A DNA stretch of 25,687 nucleotides. Origin: a virus. The stretch lies in the IMG/VR virus record IMGVR_UViG_3300047678_000146, positions 1 to 25,687 of that record. One strand, given 5' to 3'. Positions 12,358 to 22,324 of this stretch are shown piece by piece; the stretch's first letter is position 1; every line of letters starts with the position of its first letter. The notes under the pieces were generated by a model that saw nothing but the letters and a program-made list of their open reading frames with translations, made no database searches and was not told the DNA's origin. The translations under genes and the position numbers were made by a program.

Positions 12358-12898
12358 TAATTTATCAAAGATTCATAACGTTTATTTGGAACGTCTTGAA
12401 ACAGATTTAAGAGAAAAAGCTAAAGAGGATGAAGTAAAAGAATTAGAAATACTTAACGAATACATAAATCGAGAAGTAGCAATTGGTATAGATTATAAAT
12501 TAGGTTTTATTCCTAGACCTACGGATATTGTTTGCGAAGTTCCACTTCAAAGTAAAAAAACGCTTTCTGGTATAATTAAAACACATTTGCAATTAGAAAG
12601 AGAAAAAAAAGAATTAACTAAATATCCTTTAATGGTTTTAGCTGTAGGTTCAGAAGTTAATCTTATTTTAGCAGGAATGAATATTCAAACTGGAGAATAT
12701 GTAAGTGTTGTTTTAGATGAAAATCCGAATAAGTATTTTTTTAATTGGAGAGAGAATAATAAAGAAAAATATTATTTTATATTTCCTTGTGAGTATATTA
12801 AAGCAAAAGCAACTGATAGTTTGAAACTCCATAAGGAAATTAAAGAGATTATAAATAAATTAAACAATAAAGCAGAAGAAGAAAGTATTAAAAAATAA
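12344..12898 (+). CDS. possible GroES-like co-chaperonin (184 aa)
   Basis: A 184-residue protein. Residues 1-50 are a charged helix. Residues about 55-160 are beta-rich with an order suggestive of GroES-type barrels: GFIPRPTDIVCEVPL, then KKTLSGIIKT at the mobile-loop position, PLMVLAVGSEV, YVSVVLDE and YYFIFPCEYIKAKA. Phages such as T4 encode GroES-like proteins (gp31) for capsid folding, and its place before the terminase and capsid genes would fit. Similarity is by pattern only and a different beta-barrel is possible. It joins TerL by a TAATG overlap. Confidence 0.45.
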   Translation: MKQTNNLSKIHNVYLERLETDLREKAKEDEVKELEILNEYINREVAIGIDYKLGFIPRPTDIVCEVPLQSKKTLSGIIKTHLQLEREKKELTKYPLMVLAVGSEVNLILAGMNIQTGEYVSVVLDENPNKYFFNWRENNKEKYYFIFPCEYIKAKATDSLKLHKEIKEIINKLNNKAEEESIKK

Positions 12899-15045
12899 TG
12901 GGTTTAACTACTGCGGGTCTTTATGTTAATGATGATATAAAATTTGTTAATACAAGTTTAATAACAGAGAGTGCCCGACACTTTTTAAAACATGGCTTCT
13001 ATACCAAAGCTCCTCGTGGTTCTAAAGAACATAAGGAGTTTTGGGATATAGAAGAAGATAGAATATTAAATGGAATACATATTCCGGGTTGTCTTTATAC
13101 AGACGAAGAAGGCAATCAACGCTTGCAAGATGTTCATATTACAGGCAAACATTACAGCTATTTAAATTACGGTCAAATCTTAAAAGTAGAAAACTTAGAA
13201 GATTTAGATGGTGTAGTTAAATTAACAAAGAAACAAACTAAAGCTGCAACTAAAGTTGTTTCCTTTCCAGATTTTTGGGATGGAGATTACCATTGGTTTA
13301 CTGCAAAACAATGGGCTGAAGAAAACGGTTTAAATATAATAGGAATGAAAGCCCGAAGAAAAGGGTTTTCTTACAAAGAAGGATTTGATGCAGCTATTAC
13401 TGTAAATATGAATCCTTTCAAAACAGTTCTTTTAACCGCTTATGATTTTAAGTATCTAAATAAAGGTGACCAGATTTTTAATATGGCTCGAAACTATTTA
13501 GATTTTATAGAATTAAATACAGATTTTAATAGAGGTTTTTTAAAGAGAACAGATGAAAATGTTACTCTTGGTTATAAAGAAGAAGGTACAGATATAGATG
13601 CTGGATTCCGAAGTAAAATACTTGCTTTAAGTTTTGGTAATAATCCAGATTGTGCCGCAGGTAAAGATGGTTTTCAAATTAAAGTAGAAGAGATTGGAAA
13701 AGCTCCAAACCTTTTATCTTTTTTAGATATTACGTTAAGTACAGTAGAAGCTGGTTCTCTTGTAACAGGTATGATTACTATGTTTGGAACAGGTGGAACT
13801 AAAGATGCAAACTGGGAAGCAGCTGAAGCAGTTTTTTATCATCCCGATAAATATAATTGTTTAGCTTTTGATAACGTTTGGGATGATGGTTCAAGGGGTA
13901 CTAGTTCAGGTTTCTTTTTTCCACATATTCAAAACCTTGAACCTTTTATAGATAAAGATGGAAATAGTGATTTAATTGCGGCTCAAAAATCTTCAGACGA
14001 AAATGGAGAAAAACAAAAGACTGTAGCACACGATATAAATTCATTTAATATATGGCGAGGTCAAAGAGCAAATAAACCGAGTGAATCTTTTTTAAGAACC
14101 ACTGAAAATATTTTCAGTAGTATTGTTTTAGACGAACATATTATTAAAGTTCAAAATAATCAATTATTAAAAGACATTGCACGAAATGGTAGATTTTTAG
14201 AAACACAAAAGGGTATTGTATTTTTAGATAATTATAATCTAAAAGAAAGAGGTCTTTCTCACTTAATACACGAACCTGTTCAATTTCCCGTTCAAAGAGG
14301 TATTGATACTAGTGGCTGTTATGTTGAATGGCATGCACCATATAGAGATCCAGCAACAGGTTTAATTCCATCTAATCTTTATAGAGTTTGGAATGATCCA
14401 TTCGCTTTTGATAAAAATAAAGAATTTATTAGTTTAAAAGATTCTTTGGGTGCAACTTTTGTATATGAAAGGGCTAATAATTTTACACCTACTAGAGGAG
14501 ATATTTTAATAGGTGCTTATATAGGTCGACCTAGTTCCTTAGATGAATATAATGAACAATTACTATTTACTACATTGTATTGTAATGGAATGTGTATGTT
14601 TGAAAATGACAGAGGTGATGTTAAACCTTACTTTAAACGTATGAAACAATTACATAGATTAGTATCTGAACCCGATTTTAATTGGAAAAAAGAACTTGCA
14701 GCTACAAAATCGGGAAGAGGTTATGGTGTTAGTATTGGTTCTAATCTTCAACGAAAAGGTGCAGGTGCAGTATATTTAAAAGATTGGCTTTATACACCTA
14801 GAGGTTTTGATGAAAATGATAATAAAATTTATAATTTACATTATATAAATGATTTACCTACTTTGCGTGAATTGCAAAAATGGTCGTTAAAAGGTAATTT
14901 CGATAGGGTTTCAGCTTTAATAGTAGGTATGTTTGATATACATGAACTATTAGATAAAATGGTAGGTATTAATTCTCCACAAGTTTTGAAACAATCTAAT
15001 TTCTTTAATAGAGTATTTGAAAAAAAATCTTTAATTAGAAGATGA
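12898..15045 (+). CDS. terL: terminase large subunit (TerL)
   Basis: A 715-residue packaging motor protein. The ATPase Walker A-like loop is at about 149-161 (GMKARRKGFSYKEG), in the form found in crAss-like and related phages. A Walker B with paired glutamates is at 261-268 (IKVEEIGK), and the coupling motif is MFGTGG at 295-300. The RNase H-like nuclease domain occupies about 470-700, with YRVWNDPFAFDK, GAYIGRPSSLDEYNEQ and MFENDRG carrying acidic residues that probably bind metal. It cuts concatemeric DNA and pumps it through the portal encoded next. It ends in an ATGA overlap with the portal gene. Confidence 0.93.
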   Translation: MGLTTAGLYVNDDIKFVNTSLITESARHFLKHGFYTKAPRGSKEHKEFWDIEEDRILNGIHIPGCLYTDEEGNQRLQDVHITGKHYSYLNYGQILKVENLEDLDGVVKLTKKQTKAATKVVSFPDFWDGDYHWFTAKQWAEENGLNIIGMKARRKGFSYKEGFDAAITVNMNPFKTVLLTAYDFKYLNKGDQIFNMARNYLDFIELNTDFNRGFLKRTDENVTLGYKEEGTDIDAGFRSKILALSFGNNPDCAAGKDGFQIKVEEIGKAPNLLSFLDITLSTVEAGSLVTGMITMFGTGGTKDANWEAAEAVFYHPDKYNCLAFDNVWDDGSRGTSSGFFFPHIQNLEPFIDKDGNSDLIAAQKSSDENGEKQKTVAHDINSFNIWRGQRANKPSESFLRTTENIFSSIVLDEHIIKVQNNQLLKDIARNGRFLETQKGIVFLDNYNLKERGLSHLIHEPVQFPVQRGIDTSGCYVEWHAPYRDPATGLIPSNLYRVWNDPFAFDKNKEFISLKDSLGATFVYERANNFTPTRGDILIGAYIGRPSSLDEYNEQLLFTTLYCNGMCMFENDRGDVKPYFKRMKQLHRLVSEPDFNWKKELAATKSGRGYGVSIGSNLQRKGAGAVYLKDWLYTPRGFDENDNKIYNLHYINDLPTLRELQKWSLKGNFDRVSALIVGMFDIHELLDKMVGINSPQVLKQSNFFNRVFEKKSLIRR

Positions 15046-17396
15046 ATATATATCCAGAACAAAAGAGCAAAAAGGATAAAGAGTTTTATATCGCTAATGC
15101 AAAGTATTGGAAAGGACTTGCAAATTTTGGAGATAATTCTTATAATGAATTAAGACAATTAGCGAGAGTTGCAGACGGTGAATTAATAGATGAAGACTAT
15201 GAAGCTGTTTTAAATCCTTACGGAGTTGAAGACGAAACATTATTAACTTCTCGTCCAGCTACTTTAAAAAATATTAATATAATTAAACCTGTTATTAATG
15301 CACGTTTAGGTGAAAGAACTGCAAGTCCATTTAATCTTTTATGTATAGCATTAAATAGTGATGAAGATAATACATTTAATAAAGAGTTAAATAAAAAGAT
15401 TATAGCTGCGATGACACAAGACGCTGTTAATTTTTTAAATGCGGCAGGTTTAAATACAGGTGTTGAAAGCAAAGAAGTACCATCTTATGAAGAAATAGCA
15501 AAACAACATAGCGAATCTTTTAAGGACAAAAGAGCTATTTTTGGTCAAGACGCTTTGGATTATATAAAGTTTGACCAAGACTTAGAAGATAAGTATATGG
15601 ATTTATATAATGATTGGCTTTATTTTGGTAGAGCTTTTACTTATAAAAATACAAGTTTTGGAAATGTTACATTACAACGGGTAGATCCTTTTAATATTTG
15701 GTATTATAAAACACAAACAAGTAAGTATCTTGAAGATAGTCCAGCTGTAGTAGTTAGATATGCTTTTGCTATTAATGAAATTAAAGATAGATTTCGGCAT
15801 TTACTTGAGAAAGAAGATTTACAATATTTAGAAGAAAAGGCAAAAAATGTAAGTGATTATTTTGGTACTGCTTTTCAATATATAGACCAAACAGAAAATA
15901 TTAAAAATTACGATACATACAATATAGCAGAAAAACAAAACGGAAATATTTGGATTTATCATATTGTTTGGCAAAGTCAAACTAAAATAGGTTATTTAAA
16001 ATATATAGATAACTTAGGACAAATGCAAGAAAGAGATGTAGATGAAAATTATGAATTTAATCCCGAAGCTGGAGATATTGAAATTGAATGGGATTGGATT
16101 TCAGAATGGCACGAAGTTTTAGAATTTGATGATAAAGTATATTTTGGTTACGGTGCAGGTGCAGAACAACGAAATGATATAAATAATTTATCTTTAAATA
16201 AGTTATGTTATAACGGACTTGTTAAAACAAGTAAACTAGGTGCTGTTGCTTCTCTAGTTAAAGAAGGATTAGTTTATCAATGCTTAGTTAATATTTATCA
16301 TTATAACCGAGAAAAGGTTATTAATAAAAGTCGAGATAAAATTTTAATGTTACCTATTGGTTTAATTCCCGCTGAATTTGGTAAAAATGGTGTTGATCCT
16401 ATTGATAAGTTTATGAGTTTTTTAGATAATCATAGTGTAATGCCAATAGACGATACTAAACCTAATTTTGCTTCCGTTATAAACGGATTAAAACAACTTG
16501 ATTTAAGTTTAGGTTCTTTTGTAGAATCATTAACTAATGTTATCAATAGTATTAAACAAGAATATTGGGATGCTATTGGTTTCAATAGACAGCGTTTTGG
16601 AGAAACATATGCGAGCGATGGTAAAGGAGTTAATGAGCAAGCATTGTTCCGTAGTTCTCTTATATCGGCAGAGGATGATAGACAGTTTAACAAACTTGTT
16701 GAAAAAGATGCTAATGGATTATTAGACTATGCTAGATATGCTTGGGTTAATGGTAAGAAGGCACACTATTTAAATAGTGATATGGAACAAAAAATATTAG
16801 ATATAGAACAAGAAGAAGATTTAATTAAATTTATGTCTTCTAATTTTGGTGTATTTGCCGTTAAATCAAGAGAAGAAGCTGAAAAATTAAAACTATTAAA
16901 AGATTATGCTTTTGGTCTTGCACAAAAAGGTGGTGTAGGTGAAGATGTAGTTGCTGAAATTATTGATTCTAATAATTTTGCTAAAATTAAAAAATATATT
17001 AAGGACGCAAAAGTAGCTACACAAGAATATGAAATGCAAAAACAAAAACAAATTACTGATAGTCAAGAAAAAATACAGCAAATGATTAATGATAATGCAC
17101 AAGCTGATAGAGATTCTAAAGAAAAAATAGCTGAAGATTATAACGATACTATAATTAACGGTAAACTTATAGATGCAGATGCTACTGTTCTTGGTTATGA
17201 TAAAGGAATGAATGGTGCAGAGGATGCTCAAAAAATTGAAGAAATGCAATTTGAAAGAGAAAAATTTAATAAAACACATAATCTTAAAGAAAGAGAATTG
17301 AGTCAAAAGACACAACAAGATAAGACTAAAAACTTTCTTGAGTTAATGAAAACAAAATCACAGGAAAAGATAGCAAGACAGAATAAGAAGAAATAA
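15042..17396 (+). CDS. portal protein
   Basis: A 784-residue protein directly after TerL, the standard portal position. The size is in the crAss-like portal range (about 750-800). The N-terminal part includes KYWKGLANFGDNSYNELRQL, a conserved-looking opening. The body is alpha/beta with LQRVDPFNIWYY and WDAIGFNRQRFGETYASDGK (a likely stem or crown region). The last 120 residues are a long Lys/Glu/Gln-rich coiled coil. The portal forms the dodecameric entry ring for DNA. Assignment rests on position, length and recalled family features. Confidence 0.85.
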   Translation: MNIYPEQKSKKDKEFYIANAKYWKGLANFGDNSYNELRQLARVADGELIDEDYEAVLNPYGVEDETLLTSRPATLKNINIIKPVINARLGERTASPFNLLCIALNSDEDNTFNKELNKKIIAAMTQDAVNFLNAAGLNTGVESKEVPSYEEIAKQHSESFKDKRAIFGQDALDYIKFDQDLEDKYMDLYNDWLYFGRAFTYKNTSFGNVTLQRVDPFNIWYYKTQTSKYLEDSPAVVVRYAFAINEIKDRFRHLLEKEDLQYLEEKAKNVSDYFGTAFQYIDQTENIKNYDTYNIAEKQNGNIWIYHIVWQSQTKIGYLKYIDNLGQMQERDVDENYEFNPEAGDIEIEWDWISEWHEVLEFDDKVYFGYGAGAEQRNDINNLSLNKLCYNGLVKTSKLGAVASLVKEGLVYQCLVNIYHYNREKVINKSRDKILMLPIGLIPAEFGKNGVDPIDKFMSFLDNHSVMPIDDTKPNFASVINGLKQLDLSLGSFVESLTNVINSIKQEYWDAIGFNRQRFGETYASDGKGVNEQALFRSSLISAEDDRQFNKLVEKDANGLLDYARYAWVNGKKAHYLNSDMEQKILDIEQEEDLIKFMSSNFGVFAVKSREEAEKLKLLKDYAFGLAQKGGVGEDVVAEIIDSNNFAKIKKYIKDAKVATQEYEMQKQKQITDSQEKIQQMINDNAQADRDSKEKIAEDYNDTIINGKLIDADATVLGYDKGMNGAEDAQKIEEMQFEREKFNKTHNLKERELSQKTQQDKTKNFLELMKTKSQEKIARQNKKK

Positions 17397-17475
17397 AATA
17401 AATACTTTTTTAGTATAAAAAAAATTTGAATAAATAAATAAATAAATATAAGTAAAATTCTAATTACATTTGATT
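17397..17475 (+). other. AT-rich gap with TAAA leader repeat
   Basis: A 79-nt gap holding a weak 5-bp hairpin (ATACT/AGTAT, about 17402-17417) and a run of TAAA units (about 17430-17446). Similar TAAA runs lie before the starts at 20269 and 22325. TACATTTG just before the start fits the Bacteroidota -7 box, but no -33 partner is clear. Confidence 0.35.
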
Positions 17476-18684
17476 ATGGTAACAGAAGATTTAAACATTA
17501 CAACAGTAACAAAAACAGGCGAAACTGACGGAGGTGATATAGGTTTACCTTTTAATTTAAGTTCAGAGGATTTTAACAAAACTGAAATTAAAGAAGAAAA
17601 TTCAGTTATAACTGAAGTACCTCCTGGAACAACTCCAGGAGTAAAAACAGATGAAAATTCTTCTGAAGTAATTAAAGAAGCTGCATCAACTACAGTTGAT
17701 ATAGATGGTGTTAATTATAAACTGGATGATAAAGGAAATGCAGTAAGTGATGCAGGGGATATTTTTAAAACAAAAGAAGAATTAGATGCTTTAGCAACTG
17801 AAGTTCCTGAAATCGGTGTTATAGAAGAATTTATAACTAAATCTGGATTTATTCCTTTAGATGCAAATGGTAATCCTTTAGTTTTTGAAGATACACCAGA
17901 AGATTTAATTACTTGTGCGCAAGAGTATGGAAAATTTTTAGCTAAAAAAGAAAACAATGAATTGCTTGAGCGTTTTCCCGATGCTAAAGAATTTTTACAG
18001 CATCAATTAAACGGAGGTACTACTGAAAACTTTCGCAAATTTACTGCACCCGATTGGAAAAGTATTGAAATAACTAAAGATACACCAAAAGAAAGAAAAC
18101 TCGAAATTATAACAGCTAATTTTAAAAATAAAGGATTTAGTGAAGAAAAAGCTAAACGCTTTACAGAACAAATTGTTGCTGGAGGTGATCTTGAAATAGA
18201 AGCAAAAGAAGCTTTACAAGATTTAGTTAAATTACAAGAAGATGCAGAAGAAATAACAAAGGCTCAATTAAAAGCACAAGCTTTAGCTTACGAAGCCAAA
18301 CAAAAAGAAACTTGGGATGCAATTGAAACAGCGGTAATTAAAAAAGGTGTAATTAAAAATTTTTTAATTCCCGCAGAAGATAGAGAAAAGTTTTATAATT
18401 ATATTGGAAAACCTTTAAATACTAAAGGAGAAACTCAAGCGGTAATTGACGAAACAAATGAAGATTTAGAAACAAGTTTAGTTATAGATTTTCTTCGTTA
18501 TAAAAAGTTTGATTTAAAAACACTAATTAATAATATAGCAATTACTCAAAAAGTACAGAATTTAAGAAGTAGATTATCTAATAAAACTACTAAAGATTTA
18601 ACAAACGGCAGTACAATAAATCAATCAGATAAAACTAATGTTAAAGTTGCTGATGGCTTATCTTTAGAAAGCCTTTTCAAATAA
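17476..18684 (+). CDS. scaffold-like acidic protein between portal and capsid
   Basis: A 402-residue protein starting at the ATG at 17476; a TTG six nt upstream is possible but less likely. The first 90 residues are low-complexity Thr/Glu/Pro-rich and probably disordered. A helical middle (about 195-280, KRFTEQIVAGGDLEIEAKEA and onward) and a Lys/Asp-rich helical end follow. Acidic, helical proteins between portal and major capsid genes are commonly scaffolds, and crAss-like genomes have such a gene here. No protease motif is seen. The function is inferred from position and composition. Confidence 0.65.
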   Translation: MVTEDLNITTVTKTGETDGGDIGLPFNLSSEDFNKTEIKEENSVITEVPPGTTPGVKTDENSSEVIKEAASTTVDIDGVNYKLDDKGNAVSDAGDIFKTKEELDALATEVPEIGVIEEFITKSGFIPLDANGNPLVFEDTPEDLITCAQEYGKFLAKKENNELLERFPDAKEFLQHQLNGGTTENFRKFTAPDWKSIEITKDTPKERKLEIITANFKNKGFSEEKAKRFTEQIVAGGDLEIEAKEALQDLVKLQEDAEEITKAQLKAQALAYEAKQKETWDAIETAVIKKGVIKNFLIPAEDREKFYNYIGKPLNTKGETQAVIDETNEDLETSLVIDFLRYKKFDLKTLINNIAITQKVQNLRSRLSNKTTKDLTNGSTINQSDKTNVKVADGLSLESLFK

Positions 18685-18710
18685 CAATAACAATTTAATA
18701 AATATAAAGT

Positions 18711-20183
18711 ATGGCAAGTAATTCAGCAAGAGTTGTAATACACGATAATTATGATGGTCGTGGTTATACAAATGAGGAAACTTTGACACGATACCTTCAA
18801 AAACGTCCAGACAAAATAAATCCTGTTTTGACATTTTTACAAGGTAGAGATTCAACAGATTTTCCGTTAACCTTTTTAACAGAAGGACAAGTAGGTGGAG
18901 TTAAACCGATTGAAGTAAGTACGATTGAGTATGAGCACGATGTAATTAGACGATTAAAACGGAGTGATGCTATTATTAGTCATAATTATAGTGGTTCAGA
19001 TAAACCAGGTTTAGGTAATACACCTATTTATGTGGTTTTTGAAACTAATTGGCTAAAAGAACAACATATTATTCGTTCTCCACGCGGAATACAATTACGT
19101 ATTCAAGGTAAACCACAACCTTATGGAGTTAATTATCGTTATAAATTACGAATGGTTCAAGGTAATGCTACAGCTTTTGTTCCTTTAACAGAACTTTTAC
19201 CACAAACTCGTTGGTCAATGAGTGGTGGTGCTCCTGTTAGTCAATCTTTTTCTAAAGGAAATGCTAGTAATATTCAAACTCCCGGTAAAATGAAAAACCA
19301 GATTTCTATTTTAAGAAAATCTATGCGTTGGGGTGGAAATATTGCTAAGAAAGAAGTAGAATGTGTATTTAATATAGATGGAAAACAAACATCTTATTGG
19401 ATGCCTTTTGAAATGTGGCAACATCAATTAGAGTGGAAACGTTCTTGTGAAGAACATTATTGGTATTCTCTCTATAATCGTCAAGCTGATGGAAGTATTT
19501 CATTAACAGACGAAGATAGTGAATTACCGATTCCTATTGGTGCAGGAATTTTAGATCAAATTCCTAATAACGATACTTACGGGTTTTTAACTGCAAAAAA
19601 GTTAAAAAATACAGTACGTGACGTAATGTTTCAGACAACTGATTCAGCAGACGCTAAAATGGATATTGTTCTTTATACAGGTTTAGGTGGTCTAGAAAGT
19701 TTTGACGAAGCCATGAAAGAAGATTTAAAAGGACTTGGTTTTAGTGTTATTTCAGATAATCTATTTGTAAGTGGTGCAGGACGGAATTTATCTTTGGGTG
19801 GATTCTTTACTCAATACAAACATATAGACGGTCACGTTGTAACAGTAAAACATAATTCTTTATTTGATAGTGGTGGTGCTGCTGAAAATGCTCCTCCACA
19901 TCCTGTAACAGGATTGCCTTTGACTTCTTATGAAATGGTTTTTCTAGATCAATCTACTTATGGTGGAGTTAAGAATATTCAAATGGTTACTGAAAAAGGA
20001 CGTGCAATGCGTACAGGATTACTTAAAGGTATGGCTACAATTCCAGATGATTGGGCTGGTAGTGACCAAAGTAACTTAATCGCAGATGAAGTAGATCAAG
20101 CGTCTATGCACTTTTTAAGTGCTAAAGGAGTTAATATTAACAGACCAACAAACTGTTTCCGTTTAACATGTGATTTGAGTTAA
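18711..20183 (+). CDS. major capsid protein (HK97 fold, crAss-like)
   Basis: A 490-residue protein, the typical length of crAss-like major capsid proteins. Sequence blocks such as TDFPLTFLTEGQ, SMRWGGNIAKKE, YWMPFEMWQHQLEWKRSCEE, YWYSLYNRQADG, PIPIGAGILDQIP and VLYTGLGGLESFDEAM are characteristic of that family in my reading. Codons are less AT-rich than in neighbours, and the gene is followed by a strong terminator, both in keeping with very high expression. It lies directly after the scaffold-like gene. The HK97 fold is established for crAss-like capsids; assignment here is by similarity. Confidence 0.88.
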   Translation: MASNSARVVIHDNYDGRGYTNEETLTRYLQKRPDKINPVLTFLQGRDSTDFPLTFLTEGQVGGVKPIEVSTIEYEHDVIRRLKRSDAIISHNYSGSDKPGLGNTPIYVVFETNWLKEQHIIRSPRGIQLRIQGKPQPYGVNYRYKLRMVQGNATAFVPLTELLPQTRWSMSGGAPVSQSFSKGNASNIQTPGKMKNQISILRKSMRWGGNIAKKEVECVFNIDGKQTSYWMPFEMWQHQLEWKRSCEEHYWYSLYNRQADGSISLTDEDSELPIPIGAGILDQIPNNDTYGFLTAKKLKNTVRDVMFQTTDSADAKMDIVLYTGLGGLESFDEAMKEDLKGLGFSVISDNLFVSGAGRNLSLGGFFTQYKHIDGHVVTVKHNSLFDSGGAAENAPPHPVTGLPLTSYEMVFLDQSTYGGVKNIQMVTEKGRAMRTGLLKGMATIPDDWAGSDQSNLIADEVDQASMHFLSAKGVNINRPTNCFRLTCDLS

Positions 20184-20206
20184 TTAAAATAATATTATAA
20201 TGTTAC

Positions 20207-20236
20207 AAGTAGTAGGCTAATAGCCTACTACTTTTT
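20207..20236 (+). terminator. intrinsic terminator after capsid gene
   Basis: A perfect 12-bp stem (20207-20218 with 20222-20233) with a 3-nt loop is followed by further T residues (five T from 20232). The stem core AAGTAGTAG matches the terminator of the 238-residue gene. It is placed 23 nt after the capsid stop. Confidence 0.92.
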
Positions 20237-20268
20237 AAAACAATAAAATAAATAAATAAATAATAAAT

Positions 20269-21219
20269 ATGAAAGAAGTATCAGAAAAAGTGTATATTAA
20301 ACATATACCTATTGCAAACTTACATCGTTTTTCTAATAAAGAAGCGAAAGAAAGTATTGTAGATTTTAACGTTTATATCGGAGCTTCATTAAAAGGTAAT
20401 GATGTTTTAAGAGGTTTAAACCAAGAAGAAGAAGAAAGATATTTAAAAGATATCATAGGAGTTAATCCTAAAAGTCAAGATTGGAATAAAGAAACTAAAA
20501 ATTATTGGGCTAATATGCGAGCTAGAGTACCTCAAGGAGATATTGGACTAGAACTCGAAATTGGTTTTTCTTATCCATCAGATGAAATTGCAGCGAAAGC
20601 GGAAAAAGCCGCAGATGATTTTACTGAATATGTTGATATTTTAAAATCAAATCAAAAATTTGGTAATCCAATAAACGTAACAAATTATATACTTTTTCGA
20701 TATGCTTTAGTATATAATAAAATAGCAAACAAAGAAGAGGATATATATAAAAGTCCTAATATTACTATGTATATTACAAGTAAAAGTGAAAAACTTAAAA
20801 AAGAAACTAAGCTTCTTAAAGCAAAACAAAAAGCTTTTGCTAAGTCAATGGAAATCGGAGAAAATGAAACTATTATTGATGGTATTTTATATCAATTTGA
20901 TATTCCTCCACGACATTTAAGTTTAACTGAAAAATTACTTGAAGTAAATAAAATTGTAACAGAAAAACCTTATGATTTTATTCGTATTGTAAACGACTCT
21001 AAATTTGAAATGAAGTCTTTAATTGAAGGAGCTATTATTAATGGAGATTTAAGACGAATTGAAAATACAGATGTAATTTATTTTGGAGATAACGATCTTT
21101 TAGGTAATTCAATAGACGAAACTATTGTATTTTTAACTTCTAAAGAACCTCGAAATACGAATATCTTAAATACAATTAAAGCGAAACAAAAGATAAAAAA
21201 TAAAGTCGTTAAAGAATGA
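20269..21219 (+). CDS. conserved head-tail module protein (316 aa)
   Basis: A 316-residue protein after the capsid gene. The N-terminal part has LRGLNQEEEERYLKDIIGVN followed by NKETKNYWANMRARVPQG. This LKGLxxEEExxYLPxII...NYW pattern is one I recall in structural blocks of gut Bacteroidota phages. The C-terminal part has helices and PPRHLSLTEKLLEVNKIVTE. It is probably a virion or assembly protein of the head-tail region; the exact role is not known. It starts behind a TAAA-repeat leader and ends with an ATGA overlap. Confidence 0.65.
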   Translation: MKEVSEKVYIKHIPIANLHRFSNKEAKESIVDFNVYIGASLKGNDVLRGLNQEEEERYLKDIIGVNPKSQDWNKETKNYWANMRARVPQGDIGLELEIGFSYPSDEIAAKAEKAADDFTEYVDILKSNQKFGNPINVTNYILFRYALVYNKIANKEEDIYKSPNITMYITSKSEKLKKETKLLKAKQKAFAKSMEIGENETIIDGILYQFDIPPRHLSLTEKLLEVNKIVTEKPYDFIRIVNDSKFEMKSLIEGAIINGDLRRIENTDVIYFGDNDLLGNSIDETIVFLTSKEPRNTNILNTIKAKQKIKNKVVKE

Positions 21220-22316
21220 CAATACAAGAATTTCATATAAATTTAGATATTGTTTCTGATAGAATGGGTGCAAAAATTTTTGCAGGTCTTGGTAGCGAAA
21301 AGAAAGATATTTTAATTTATAATGGAACTTTAAAGTATATAGACGACAGAATAGCAGAAGAATTAAATGTAACTAAAAAAGGTTTTGAGTTTGGACAAAT
21401 TCGTATAGACGAATTAGAAGAACTCAAAACTTCCTTTAGTTCGCCTGTATATAAAGATACGTTTGACGATAATGTTTATTTTGTTCCTTTACCTTCTAAT
21501 TATAAACATCATATTAGAAGTAAAGTTATAATTTATACAAATTGTAACAAAGAGATTAAAATAAATCTTGAAAATAAGATAAGTAAAGTTGCTCCTGTAT
21601 ATTATAAAATAGGAGGAACTGCAAGTAAACCATCCGCAAATATAGATATATTTGGAGTAGTAGTTAAAGATAATACAGGAACAGAAACTTTAATTTATAA
21701 AAGTACTCTTGAAAAAAATATTTATAGTGAAGAAGCTAATTTTGATTTACTTTATTATTTTATTAATGATTTTAATCAAAGAGTTTCAGATATTAAAGTA
21801 AGATACGAACATTGTTATGGAGTTTATTTATCTAACAATTTATTTTTTACTTCTGATAATCTGAATTATACTAATATTAAATTAGTTAAATTTTCAAATT
21901 TATCAAATACATACGTTGATATTACAGGCACAGATACAAATTTTGTTAATAAAAATTTTACAGTAGTTAATCCTATTGATGATTTACCGACAGAAGATGT
22001 AAGTACTATTGTTACTTCTTCTACCATTATAGACAAATTATTAAAAACTCCTTTTTATAAAAGTCAAAAAGAAGGTATTAGAGTAACTATTGAAAAAGGA
22101 TTACTTAAAATTTTTACTGATAAACTTTTGATTCCTAAAGAATTAAAAATGACATATTTGCGTATGCCACAAATAAATAATATATTTGCAAATATAAGTT
22201 GTGAATTAAACCCTAATGTGCATTATAAAGTTTTAGAAGCAGCAATAAGTATTGCTGCCACTGTTTTAACTCCCGCAAATTACGAAATACTAAAAAGAGA
22301 TTTACAAATTAAATAA
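21216..22316 (+). CDS. putative head-tail connector protein (366 aa)
   Basis: A 366-residue, beta-rich protein. The last 40 residues (CELNPNVHYKVLEAAISIAA, then LTPANYEIL) form a helix pair like that at the end of a conserved structural family of Bacteroidota phages with a CELPxHTHxxIVxxAV motif. An N-terminal MTIQEFHINLDIVSDRMG helix and the central beta core would suit a connector or ring protein, but the assignment is from memory and position. It is coupled to the previous gene by ATGA and followed 8 nt later by the next. Confidence 0.55.
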   Translation: MTIQEFHINLDIVSDRMGAKIFAGLGSEKKDILIYNGTLKYIDDRIAEELNVTKKGFEFGQIRIDELEELKTSFSSPVYKDTFDDNVYFVPLPSNYKHHIRSKVIIYTNCNKEIKINLENKISKVAPVYYKIGGTASKPSANIDIFGVVVKDNTGTETLIYKSTLEKNIYSEEANFDLLYYFINDFNQRVSDIKVRYEHCYGVYLSNNLFFTSDNLNYTNIKLVKFSNLSNTYVDITGTDTNFVNKNFTVVNPIDDLPTEDVSTIVTSSTIIDKLLKTPFYKSQKEGIRVTIEKGLLKIFTDKLLIPKELKMTYLRMPQINNIFANISCELNPNVHYKVLEAAISIAATVLTPANYEILKRDLQIK

Positions 22317-22324
22317 ATAAATAT

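Noticed and set aside
16896-17318. 140-residue Phe/Ile/Leu-rich frame antisense to the portal gene
   Set aside because: It is the complement of the portal's Lys/Glu/Gln-rich coiled coil; the hydrophobicity follows from that.
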